The notes under the pieces are model-generated. The model ran no database searches. It was not told the origin of the DNA and saw only the letters and a list, made by a program, of their open reading frames with translations. The translations under genes and the position numbers were made by a program. This document shows positions 47,569 through 58,804 of a DNA stretch of 64,000 nucleotides, piece by piece. Origin of the DNA: Beaufortia kweichowensis (Eukaryota > Chordata > Actinopteri > Cypriniformes > Gastromyzontidae); NCBI GenBank assembly GCA_019155185.1, contig CM032807.1, forward strand, positions 11,312,700-11,376,699, read 5' to 3'. The stretch's first letter is position 1. Every line of letters begins with the position of its first letter.

Positions 47569-50500
47569 TTAAAGTGGATAGCAAAGTCTCAAACTTGACC
47601 CGGTGGTAATCCTAAAGCCAGGATACAGCGGCTGGGTAAATGTAGTTCGAATGCAGTGGATTAAAGTCATTGTGTCTGTAATGCTGTAAAATGCCAAAAT
47701 CCCAGTTTGAAAGTCAACATAAACACCAATCCTTCGAGACAACAGCATTTTGGGAATCTTGGTCTCTTTTTCGTTGTGCCACAAGGCGTAAGAATCATCA
47801 GAGCACACCAAACTCCAGGAAAGGGCGTTGTGTCCTAACACACAAAAGCCACTTATTCCTTTTCTACTGATCTCATCATAGCACACGGCTATTTGTACAG
47901 GACCTTTTCCGCTCCACTCAGCCTCGAAATAACAGCGCCCAGACACGCTCTCCCTGCACAGGACTTGGTGATAAATATCAAATCTTTCTGGGTGGTCAGG
48001 AACAGACAGAGCCGATTTGCTGAATGTCACCTCTCCGCTTTCCATGCACACATTGAGGTTTCTGTGAGCTGTGTTAAGGTCTAGAGTCAGGGGACCTGAA
48101 TCTGATAGATTTCGACACACATTGAGCATCGTATTAAAGCAGGCGTGAACTTTTGCAGTAATTTTTATGTGATTACATGAGTTAGTGTGTCTGTATTACT
48201 TACATTCCAAGAACTGCTCTCTGACTCTGGGTTCTGGGGTTGGAATAAATTTTAGGGTTTGAACTAATAAGACAAAATATAAACAAAAAGAAAATACATT
48301 ATTCAGTACATTCATAATAATTTAACCCCGTTCTTTCAGTCATACAAAGCCAACGTTGAAAAAACACTTTCATTGCATTATAGTAGGTAATCTGAGTATA
48401 CTACGCTATTCAGCATGAATTATAAGAATAGTAGACTTTTAGGCGCTTGGAAAAAATGATGCCATAGAAATAAAGTGCCATATAAAAACATTTTTCATTT
48501 CCTTAAGAACTTTTTAGTCACTGGTTCTTAAATAACCATTTCTTTCTAACTTTTTAGTGTGTAGAATCCTTTTCTGTTCAATTTTTTCTTTTTGGAACCA
48601 TATAGCCCAACGAAGAACCTTTAAGGAAAATTTTTTTTAAATAGTGTATGATATTCACAGTATATCCCTCTGGTGTCTTATACTCCTCACCTTTTCTAGA
48701 TAAATTCTCCAATTTCCCCTGGCACAGATCTTTAATGTCTTCACTTAGATCTGTGAGTTTTCTCGACACCATCTCAAAGGAGAAATCCGGATTGACCAAA
48801 ACTGCAGGACGGGTCTCCGGCCCTGGCAGACTGCTCAGGTACTCATAATTCTAAAGGAATGTAACAAAGTACAGTACATTGCACATAAGTTGATCTATCA
48901 GTTAAGCTACAGAAACTTGTAGAAATTACAAATGTACTTTGTGCAGGTGAACAGAAGGACTAAATTTACCTTCAGGAACTGAGTCTTATCATCATGGTGT
49001 GAAAGCAGGTCATATTCAGCATCTCTTCTCTTCATCTCTGCGATCTCCTGCTCCAGTTTCTCCATAAATCCATGTGCTTCATCTAATTCCATCTGCTCCT
49101 TTACATTTATCATGTCTGTCAGCTCAGAACACAGAGCCTCGATCGACTGAATCAATTCACCAAAGATCCTCTCTGTCTCCTTCAATGCTGACTGGGCTGA
49201 ACCCTGAAAAAATACAGCACTAGGCATCAGAGAAATTATAAGGCCATAAATGTGAAACGCTCTTCAACTGGTTAAGGACTATAAGGTCGATGAGCCAGTA
49301 AGACTCTCCACTTACCCTGAGAGAGAGAACGGCTTGACTCAGCTGCTTCAGTTCTGCCTCACGCTGCTTTATAACCTGCTGGCATCTTCTCTGTGATTGC
49401 CTCAGCTCTTGCTTTGAGGCAAATGAACATCATTAGAAAACGTTTCTCAGAATGAACTTTCTTAGCCTTTTCTATGAAGAAAATCATTATTCACCCTCAT
49501 GTCATTCAAAACCTGTACATGCTTTTTCTTATATGGAACACTAAAGAAAATATCATGAGAAATGTCTCAGTGGTTTTGTGTCTGGAAGTCAGTGGGGGCC
49601 AGTGTTGTTTGGTTACCAAACATTCTTCAAAACAGCTACTTTGTGTTTTGTAGAAGACAGTCATACAGGTTTGGAATGAGATGATGGTGAATAAATGATG
49701 ACAGAATTGTAATTTTTGGGTGAAGTATGTCTTTAAAGAGATAGTTCACCCAAAAATGGAAATTCTCTTATCATTTATTCACTTTTATCTTATTCAAAAC
49801 TCTTTAATCTGTGAAACCCAAATGAAAATATTCTGAGAAATGTCTCAGTGGTTTTGTGTCCATACAATGAAAGTCAATGGGGGCCAATTTTGTTTGGTTA
49901 CCAACATACTTCAGAATATCGTCTTTTGTGTTCAACAGAAGAAAGAAATTCATAGAGGTTTTGAATGACATGAAAGTGAGTAAATGATTAAAGAATTTTC
50001 ATTTTTGGGTGAAATATCCCTTTAAGGCAAAAAGTTCATTAGTAAAGATTAATCAATATCATCAATAGAAAGTACATTTCGGGAATCAAACAAAATTGCA
50101 ATAATATGTTAAACAAACATTCCCACATTCCTACTACTAGGCAGTAGTAGAAATAAAGTAGTTGTATAAAGTCAGCAATAGGAGACAACCCCAGGTGTGG
50201 TTCACAACAGATTGATTTTATATTTTGTCATTTAAAACAATAACATACATTTTAGGCGTGGCTTTTAGGTGAGTCCCAATTCTACTCCTGTACAGTACAT
50301 ACTGATCTGTTAAGCATTACAAGCTTGCTAAAAAGTTTTTTAAGTTCTGCTGAGACCGACGTACCTCACAGAACATGATGAGATCCTGCTTTTCTTTGGA
50401 AGTGTTTTCATCGATCTTATCTCCAGGAATGCCTTGGGAACGAGTTCCAAGGTGTCTCATCTTCTCAACAACTTCAGCAAAAAGTGTGTTTTTGTTAAGT

Positions 50501-50703
50501 GCAGGTCTCGGAGAAAAGGTCTGTCTACACTCTGGGCAGCTACACACTTTCCTCTGGTTCTTCTGTTCCCAGAAGCTCTTAATGCAGGTCATGCAGTAGT
50601 TGTGTCCACAAGGAATAGTTACTGGGTCTCGCAAAAGTTCCATGCAGATGGGACAGCTGAACTGTTCCTGGTTGACATAAATACCCGTCTCTTCCTCTGC
50701 CAT
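47569..50703 (-). CDS. TRIM-type RING E3 ligase with PRY/SPRY, no B-box
   Basis: Probable ubiquitin E3 ligase of the large fish TRIM expansion (finTRIM/TRIM25-like), many members of which act in innate immunity. Coding exons: 50703-50365, 49411-49316, 49203-48970, 48850-48691, 48263-48204, 48149-47569; 1,470 nt, 489 aa, phases 0,0,0,1,1. The RING (about 17-59) is a complete C3HC4: Cys17, Cys20, Cys32, His34, Cys37, Cys40, Cys56, Cys59. A coiled coil follows (about 114-276; QELRQSQRRCQQVIKQREAE and ERIFGELIQSIEALCSEL). The C-terminal PRY/SPRY (about 300-489) has LDLNTAHRNL, GRCYFEAEWSG, ALSWSLVC, IGVYVDFQTGILAFYSI and PLYPGF. The B-boxes usual after the RING are missing; only a short linker ending DLIMFCE joins RING to coil. 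The start is the ATG of MAEEETGIY; the longer frame opens at GTG. Which TRIM is its nearest relative, and its target, are unknown. Confidence 0.9.
48470..48650. repeat. Decayed inverted-repeat element in a TRIM intron
   Basis: GAACTTTTTAGTCACTGGTT / GGTTCTTAAATAACC words and CGAAGAACCTTTAAGG form imperfect inverted blocks typical of a common fish MITE. A similar GGTTAAGAACCTTTTGTAGC block is near 61,235. Noncoding. Confidence 0.5.
49485..50030. mobile_element. Two tandem family B inverted-repeat elements in the first TRIM intron
   Basis: Copy 1 spans about 49,485-49,735 and copy 2 about 49,736-50,030. Both contain, in order, CATTTATTCAC- or CACCCTCATGTCATTCA-type starts, GAGAAATGTCTCAGTGGTTT, TGTTTGGTTACCAA and a GAAGAAAG- or GAAGACAGTCATA-type block. 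They end with TTTTTGGGTGAA and CTTTAAAG. ATAGTTCACCCAAAAATGGA at the start of copy 2 mirrors the TTTTTGGGTGAA end, so each element is a fold-back repeat. This family is extremely common in cyprinid genomes. No coding capacity. Confidence 0.75.
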
Positions 50704-51760
50704 ATTTCTCTTCCTCTGAGCTAAAAGACACACAAAACAATCCTTACAGCAGCTATGTGGGGAGAGGGTTGTGTTTATTTGTGTCAGCGTCTCTAACTAG
50801 TGATTGCGTAAAAGTTGTGATGGGAGGAGGCAGTTTGGGGAGGAGCCACAGTGTGTTTCTGTAAATGTTTGTAAAAGTCACAGGCTCTTTAAAGTCTTCA
50901 TTCTTCTCCTTCTTTTTAACTGAATATTATAAATGTATACTTCAAGCAGTGTTTGCTTCTAAAATCAGTGGATTGCAAATTTGTGAATACAATCAAAGAT
51001 TCTAGAAAGCTCAACATCAAACTTGCACAGATGTTGTTTTTTTCCAAAGCATGCCTGTTCATGTCCACTAGACACTGGATGTGGGCATGATGACACATCA
51101 AAATGGGATTTTTCTTTCTTTTCTCTGGATTTTTCTTTTTTGGACTATTTATGGAATATAAAGAGGAACTGGGCATATTTCAGAAGAATATGTAGGGTCT
51201 TTCTAGAGAGGATAGAAAAAGAAAACACCAATAAATACTAACCCTTGAAGAAAAAATGTCAGGGAGAGACAGAAAGAGAGTAAACAGGAGATGTGTCATG
51301 GTAGAAGATAAGATCAAGACTGCTTTTGGGAATGTCTTGAACATAAGAACAAAGGGTGGGTGTGTATCTCCTTAATCTTTTTAGGAAACATTTTATCCCC
51401 AGAAGTTAGCAAATTATGACAAAAAATTTCTTAATACTTTTCTGTATACTGTATAAAATATCTATGTGCACCAATTTACAAACATCTGAGTGTGTTCTTG
51501 TTGTGGCCAAACTTTTTACAATGTACTTTTTTTACATTTCGGACATCAGCTACATAATATTTTGTTAAAAGTTGGTATGTTGGTAAGTACACACATCCTA
51601 ATACAACAGCAAATATTAAAGACTAAAATATAAAACAGACTATATTAGAATATATTCTATATACTCGGATGACACGGAACAATTTAAATGTATCTAATTT
51701 AGTTTATTCAACCATTCCAAACATGCATGTGTGTTGTGGTTTCTGACAGTAGTCTACTCT

Positions 51761-51774
51761 CCACTAAATGGCGC
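51761..51774 (+). promoter_or_regulatory. CTCF-like motif, one mismatch
   Basis: CCACTAAATGGCGC fits CCASYAGRKGGCRS except for A in place of G at position 7. It is located upstream of sirt5. Functional status unknown. Confidence 0.35.
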
Positions 51775-52303
51775 TCTTACTATATGACACCGGTGAGTTC
51801 TTCTCTAATAAAAAGTAAAAGTGAATAGAACCATAATGGCAGTGAACATTCAGATGTTTATAAAGGGGCGGAGTCCGCGGCCCGGACATAATAATTTCCA
51901 ATAATAACATCATACATCATCATTTTATATTTTCAATATATATATTTTGTTTTTTATTTACATTAAACTGCTTTTCAAATTTCTTAGTGTCTTTAGTGAG
52001 CAAAGATTTATAGACTTACTACAGAGATACAAAGACGACGTTAGCAAGTGTTACTTTTCTCCGCGCTGTTAATGATGGGCCAATCAAAGTAGACTGATCC
52101 CTTTCTGCGCTTGCTGTAAATGTGTTGCTGTGTGTATGTTGCCATGTTTAACTGTTCCTCGTATGTATTAGTTACTAATCATAGAATATAATGCATTTAC
52201 ACATGTTTTCAATATTTTAGGGCACAAATATCTGCAATGAGTTAAAAACGGTTCACGTATTTAAACGCAACTCAATGGAACGTTCAGCGCTATGAGCCGC
52301 ATC

Positions 52304-52317
52304 GCGCCCCCTTGAGG
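52304..52317 (-). promoter_or_regulatory. CTCF-like motif, two mismatches
   Basis: GCGCCCCCTTGAGG is a 12-of-14 match to the reverse CTCF core SYGCCMYCTRSTGG. It lies in the presumed sirt5 promoter and has the opposite orientation to the motif at 51,761. Confidence 0.3.
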
Positions 52318-52978
52318 ACAAATCCTGATTGTGTAACAGAAAGTTCTTATTTTATGACGTTTGACTTCTAGTGTGTTCTTTCTAATTTAGCAGTGCGACT
52401 TGTACGTGCATTTTGCCCAAAGTTGTTGACAGCTCACACATCTTTAAATGCCTCGTGAAAGCATCTGAGTGAATAAAATAATACAGAATTCATCTTCTGT
52501 CCTGTTGGACTAAACGCAAACCCGTATGAGGCAGCGAAACAAACAGGTACCTCCTTTTATTTCTTCTGCACGTTTATTAAAATAGCATATTGCACGCTAA
52601 CAGCTGCTGTGTTGTCCATGTTTGATCTATAAAGTATCCGTCAAACTACAAATGCGTCTTGATCTGTTCATTATGCTGAATAGCAAGGAAAGGTATAGCA
52701 TACTGGACTCACATGCAAAGTTAAAACCATCGCAGAGCTGTGGAAACTTTCACGAGGTTCCTCAACGTCCAGGTTTCCTCTTTCCGTGGTGCTGTAGTAG
52801 TCATGACAAAAATATTATGTAGAAAAATATATAAATTATTATAAAAATTAATATAAAATATAAAGTAATTAATTTTATTAATTTAACTAGAGATGATGTG
52901 ATGGTAACAAGGTGGTGTGCTCGAGGAAGTGTAACAGTAGAAAATAATGATTAAAAGAGTAAGAATGATGTAAATGAA

Positions 52979-52999
52979 AATAATAATAATAATAATAAT
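52979..52999. repeat. AAT trinucleotide microsatellite
   Basis: About seven AAT units on the + strand, noncoding, in the spacer between the TRIM gene and sirt5. Confidence 0.85.
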
Positions 53000-53428
53000 G
53001 TATTCCCTGCTAAATGCTATCTTTGGATAAGAATATGAATATGGAAAACAAATGATTAAAATATTACATAAATGAATGAATAAATGTAATTTGTGGTTTA
53101 TTTAGTGAATAAAGTGCTGTAGTTTAAATTGGTATATTTAATTAATTCTCCAATAATTAAATTAATTAATTTAATTAATTCTACATTTAGCCTAATTCAT
53201 TAATTTTGAGTGATTTGGTTGTAAGAAGGCTATTTTTTTAATTCAAGTAGAAAGTTTTTCAAGCATAATAAATAGTTCTGGGACACTTTCTAGTACTTAC
53301 AGAAACTACTAAAAATACTTACAGAACAAGGAAGAAAGTGATTTCGTGCATGTGGTGATTATTTTGTTCAGGTTGTTTAATATTATTTGTTGTACTTTAG
53401 ATTTTGTTGCTGTACAGCTTGACCCCTA

Positions 53429-56400
53429 ATGATTGTGCCACGGCTGGCGTGTGGGGGCCTGACCTCTCCTCTTAAGCGGGCTGTAAGACTGACCTGGACA
53501 GCTCCTGAGATGGCCAGACCGAGCTCAGGTGTGATGCTAGAAATCTTAAGACTGCCTACAATTTTGTACATTAATAAAAATCTTATGAGATATAATTTGT
53601 ATTTACAAGATGACCTCATGTATTACAGGTTTAGCAAAGTTTCGGAAGGATTTTGCTAAAGCAAAGCATATTGCTATCATTACTGGGGCTGGAGTGAGTG
53701 CAGAAAGTGGAGTACCGACCTTCAGAGGACAGGGAGGCTACTGGAGGAAATGGCAGGCACAGGTACTGTAATACACACTGTCAGTTGTGTGCACAATGTA
53801 AGTGGTTGTGTTTTGTTGTACGAACAGGGCATTATGAGATTCACACATAAAAGTAAATATAATTGTCAAACTGAGTAAGTATAACGTGTCTTTTTCCTCC
53901 CTTTAGGATTTGGCCACTCCTACAGCCTTCTCTCGAGATCCGTCTTTAGTATGGGAGTTCTACCATTACAGACGTGAGGTAGCTCATACATTACTGACAC
54001 TGAGTTAACAGGTTCACAAAATCATTAGTAAATTTGTTTCTTGCAGTAACTAGTCCTCTGTAATATCCAAAAACAACATTATGTTCTTCGATAATTCTCA
54101 AAAGAGAAAGTATCTATACTTCTGGATGCATGTTTTGCATAGTATCGACTGACCCAGAATTACAGTAAGGAATGTAAGACTTTCAAAAATGTCTGTGTTT
54201 ATTTTTGGGATTAAATGTGATATAGAAACCACAAGGGGGAGTAGCTTTTCTAAGGAATTTCAGATCACCAGATCTCAGTCACCATTTACTTACATTGTAT
54301 GGAATAAAAGATTTAGCAAATTCTTTCTAGACTTACTAGTAAATCCTTACTAGGAACTAAAAGTAATATTCTGCCATCATCCTATATGATGTTTATAAAG
54401 GGAACATGAGGGTAAGTTATGACACGTTTTATTATATGGTGATCTGTCCCTTTAAAAACAAATGGTAGTGATAATTACCCTGTGGTCTGAATATTTAGAA
54501 TCGCATGTAAGTACTATTATTTGCTTAAATGCTAATAAATTGATATTGTAACTGATTTCAACATACAGGTAATGCAAAGCAAGATGCCTAACCCGGCACA
54601 TCTGGCTATAGCGGAGTGCGAGTCCCGTCTCAGCCAGCAGGGGCGCTCTGTTGTGGTTATCACTCAGAATATTGATGAGCTGCACCATCGCGCTGGTTCC
54701 AAACATGTCTATGAAATCCATGGTGAGACAACACCTAGAACATTGGATCATGACACTATTATAGATTCTGTCTACACCTGGCATTAATATTTATCTCAGG
54801 AGATCCTAGTTAAAAAGCAGACAGTGCTAAATAAAGTGTAAACAGGTTCATAGTGCTTTTACTATTAATTGACTTGTGATAACAGAAATTAAACAATTGG
54901 CTTTGATCGCCTTTTTTCCGTAGGTAATCTTTTTAAAACTCGTTGCATGAGTTGTGGAGAAGTCAAAGCCAACCACAAGAGTCCAATCTGTCCCGCACTC
55001 GAAGGGAAAGGGTAAAAGCACACACAAAGACATCACCATTGTTTCATCACCACTTAAAATATTTAAACCCTAGGAGACTTTCCTTACCTTGTTCTCTGTT
55101 CCTGTTTTAATCGTCAGAGAGCCTGACCCCAGAGCCAAGGACGCCAGAATACCTGTGGAGCAGCTGCCCAGGTTTGTGAGCATGGTGGTTGTTTTAATAG
55201 AAATAGATTGGCTAATGGATAACTGATGGAAAATGTCAGTGTAAGGCAGAAATTGTGGTGTATTTATAAAAGCAATGGCTTGAAAACAATGAAAACTGTA
55301 GTATAAGCAGGACTTATCTATTGGATGTCGACTAAATTTTGCTAAAATAGGGGCAGACACCAACTTTCTGTTTTTATATCTAGTGTCATAGGCCTGTAGG
55401 GTGATTTATTATTGTTGGTAAAATGTCACAACACTTTGCTTCATGTTTACATTTAATGCCAAATACATAAAAGTTGGAACTCGCATGACATAAAATTGAC
55501 TTATATGCTGAAAGACAAAATTGTTTAAACGGTCATTTGTATAAAGTATCTTGCTCACTGAAAGTTTCAAAACTCACTATCACTATCTTTTTTTAAAAGA
55601 AAGAAAAGTCTATTTATTTTTGATATGTGGAATTTTGAGGAATGAATTGAAACACTGTGAAATCAGATGAAATTCCTGAAAATATATTGCAAAATAACAC
55701 TTATGATGGCAGGCGATGTACAGTATATAACTTTATGAATGATAGCTGTTCCACTTTTGCAGAAATCTTTAGAGCTTTCTGTGTAGATTCTAAATCTAAT
55801 TTTTGTTCCTGGTTTTGGACAGTAATTTGCAGAAACAGATCTTTCCAACAACTCAGGGAACAGAGAACTGTGTTTAATAATATGCTTTACTCCCAGACCA
55901 CTCGCTCCCACCGACAACTCTGCCTGCTCCTGCCTACAAATCATTGTGTCCAGTGCTGCAACAAATCAAATTAGATTCAGCTGGAATGCAGACCTTTAGT
56001 TTGTTTTACTATGTAAACATACTGTAAGCCTGTTTAGTTTAGAGAATGGGTGGAAAGTGGCCATAGACTGTAATGCTAAATCACTGCTCTTTTGGTGCAA
56101 AAAAGCTTATTATGTAAGATGGACTTAAAGAAAACGATAATAATTTGTGCATCCTCATGTGACTTTAGCTGTGTTTCATTTTCTTTCTTTAGTTGAACAC
56201 AAAGACATTTTTTTATTATAATATCTGTCACTGTATGTCCTTGTACTGTACAAGAATCAATTTGTTAAAACTCCAAAAAGCACATGCATCAAATGTTAAA
56301 GGAATCCTAACATTTCCAGTGGGATAATATATGTCTTTTGAAGCAAAACAATAGATGTGTGAGAAAATATCATTAATATTTTGTTCTTATTTAGCAAAAA

Positions 56401-58409
56401 TATGGCAACAGATTGATAACTTCAAATCTCATTGATTCTTTTTATTTTTGTAAATAATTGGCATGTAATATTTTTTTCACAAGATACAAATAACATGGCG
56501 ATAAAGTGACAGATATTTTTATAAAAAAGTCAAGTCATATACAGCTGGGATGCCAGGAGAGTGATCTAATTATGAGAGATTTTTTAATGAAGCACTACAA
56601 GTATTACAAGTACTAATAAGAAATAAATGTCTTTAAATAGATATGCGATTGACAATAGTAACACTTTTATCCAACAGGGGACAGCAGATGTTCATGAGTC
56701 TAATACTTGTGATCTGTATTTGTAGATGTGAGAGAAGAAGCTGTAATGGCTTACTCAGACCTCATGTGGTTTGGTTTGGAGAGACTCTGGATGCTGATAT
56801 TCTCACCAGTGTGGAGCAGGAGCTGGAAAAGTGTGATCTTTGCTTAGTAGTGAGTGATTATGAATCAACATATAACACTTCTGCTCCTAATGAAACCTAG
56901 GGAGCTGTCTATGTACAGTTTTGCTTTTGGTCAGGCAGCAATCATGGCAACTTCGGCTGCTTTCGCACCGGGCAGATGCAAGAACAAAGTTCCAGAACCA
57001 GTAACAAGGGCTGTCATTCGAGAACTAAATTTTGCCCCTGGCCATTTTCCTGATCCGTAAGGATTTGTTGTTTCGATTCGAGCGTGTCACATCCGCGTCA
57101 CATTGTCACATACAATGTGAAAAGGGCTTTAGGCTGCAATGCAACTCACTTAATTTTGAAACGCAGCATAAGTGTCTGCTTGAAATATTTATGACGCACC
57201 ACTTGTCTTGTCAATTCCCACATAGCTGTGTGTGTTGACAGCTTTATTTAAAGAATTTGTCAGCTCGAACTATATTCTGTTTGTGTGATGTTGTTTTGTG
57301 GTCTCTAGGTGGGTACCTCTTCCATAGTTTACCCAGCAGCCATGTTTGCTCCTCAGGTGGCCGCTAGGGGAGTGCCTGTGGCTGAATTTAACATGGGGTC
57401 CACACCTGCTACGAAGAATTTTATGTAAGATATACAAAAACACACAATGAAATTGCCTTTACATTAATCGCTTTAGTGCTTTTAACAGGGAAACAGCAAA
57501 AACGCATATCAGGTTTAATGTTTGGATGCCTGATTTGAGCCAATTCTAGTTCTGGAGGTCCCATTTGGTCTAAATGCTAATATCCAATTATCCTTTAATT
57601 CACAATTATTTGTTGTTAATATTTTAAAAATATCCCAGACATTTACAGTCATTTTAAATAGTGTTTTTTATAACATGAATTAGAAGTATATTAAAAGTAC
57701 AAAAATGAAAATCTGCAATCTGTAACGTTTGCCTCTCTATCGCCATCTGTGTTTGAAACATAGAATTGCAGGTTGCTTTAAATATCCGTTTGTGGTTAAA
57801 GTAAAATTACCTCAAAGTTGAATATGTGACCCTGTCTGTAAAAACCAGGCTAAAGCCTAAAAAATGTAATTCTGAGATAACGAGCATCAACGTTTGATTT
57901 CAGCTATTAATTCCACTATAATTCCAATCTTTGACATTACTCAGTCAATATCAAAGATATTAAGCTTATATTTTCACAAGTGTTCATTACATTATGTAGG
58001 ATAATTTTAGGTAGAAAACAGTAAATCAAAATAAAAAACGACTTTAGCTGGGTTTTCACAGACAGGGTCACATATAAGCTTTACCTTTGTGAGTTAGGGT
58101 AAGATAAGGAAAAAGTTTTAAACACTTAATTTTATGTATTTGCTCAATAACTTTTTTTGTTTATTTATAACCCAAAAAAGTTATTGATTGCAGCATTAAC
58201 AATGATTTTGAACAATGATGAACAATGAGACCTTTGATATGGAGTGAATTTTACACATTTTATAAAACAGATTCAACAATGTTTTGTGTGTATTTGGGAT
58301 ATTTAATAACACTGTATTTGTTTGCTTTATCCACAGGTATCATTTTGAAGGTCCGTGTGGGATCACACTGCCTCCTGCCCTGGCAGCCCATGAAACTGAG
58401 GTTATTTAG
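53429..58409 (+). CDS. sirt5: Sirtuin 5, mitochondrial NAD-dependent deacylase (complete)
   Basis: Class III sirtuin that removes succinyl, malonyl and glutaryl groups from lysines in an NAD-dependent reaction, mainly in mitochondria. Coding exons: 53429-53528, 53629-53762, 53907-53978, 54569-54722, 54924-55011, 55118-55171, 56726-56849, 57309-57424, 58337-58409; 915 nt, 304 aa (human 310). The basic N-terminus (MIVPRLACGG, then LKRAVRLTW) fits a mitochondrial presequence. The NAD motif is GAGVSAESGVPTFRG, with TQNID further on. The acyl-pocket pair is Tyr97 and Arg100 (YHYR), human Tyr102/Arg105. The catalytic His is 153 (EIHG; human 158). Zinc cysteines are 161, 164, 202 and 207. VVWFGE and VGTSSIVYP follow. 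The start is the first ATG after the acceptor at 53416. A weak poly(A) candidate ATTAAA is at 58561. Residue spacing equals human minus five throughout, so identity is secure. Confidence 0.98.
55172..56725. other. sirt5 intron 6, no gene
   Basis: A 1.55-kb AT-rich intron. Overlapping open frames at 55657-55974 (+) and 55663-55944 (-) have no resemblance to known proteins and no usable splice pattern. No complete repeat was recognised. Confidence 0.5.
57826..58071 (+). mobile_element. MITE family A, copy 4 (best preserved, in a sirt5 intron)
   Basis: 246 bp bounded by GTGACCCTGTCTGTAAAAAC on the left and, reverse-complemented, GTGACCCTGTCTGTGAAAAC on the right: about 20 bp of near-perfect terminal inverted repeat. 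ATAT flanks on both sides extend the symmetry. The interior matches the other copies and has no coding sequence. Confidence 0.9.
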
Positions 58410-58719
58410 CAACAGTGAATACATGACCCATCCTTTCACTCCCATTACATAGAGCACTTTAATTGAGAGAACATGAACAGTCTTTATAATGGGTCTTGAA
58501 ATTTCTCGGTTTAGTGTATGTGTTGTAATTGATATGAAGACTTGCAAAGTAATTCCCATAATTAAATTTTACATTGTGTCTCGAGTCGTTTATTGGCATA
58601 GGTGGCAAAATTTGTGTTAGTTTTTGTCAGTGACTGTAAACATGTTTGTGGGTGTGGTGTGTGACCGAACCCTGCGGCATAAGATCACCTTGATGACCTC
58701 ATTCCAAGGTCTAAGTGAA

Positions 58720-58804
<85 letters not shown>

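Larger units (their letters stand above)
50704..53428. other. Divergent interval between the TRIM gene and sirt5
   Basis: The left part is the TRIM 5' flank; an acceptor TTTTAG just before 50720 implies a noncoding first exon further upstream. The sirt5 promoter and a noncoding first exon probably lie at about 52,250-52,545, where CpGs are denser and a donor (ACAG/GTACCT) follows 52546. An AAT microsatellite is at about 52,979-52,999. Open frames here have no family match. Confidence 0.5.

Noticed and set aside
55657..55974. Overlapping open frames on both strands in a sirt5 intron
   Set aside because: They are mirror images of one AT-poor patch; neither resembles a protein, and sirt5 splices across them in phase.
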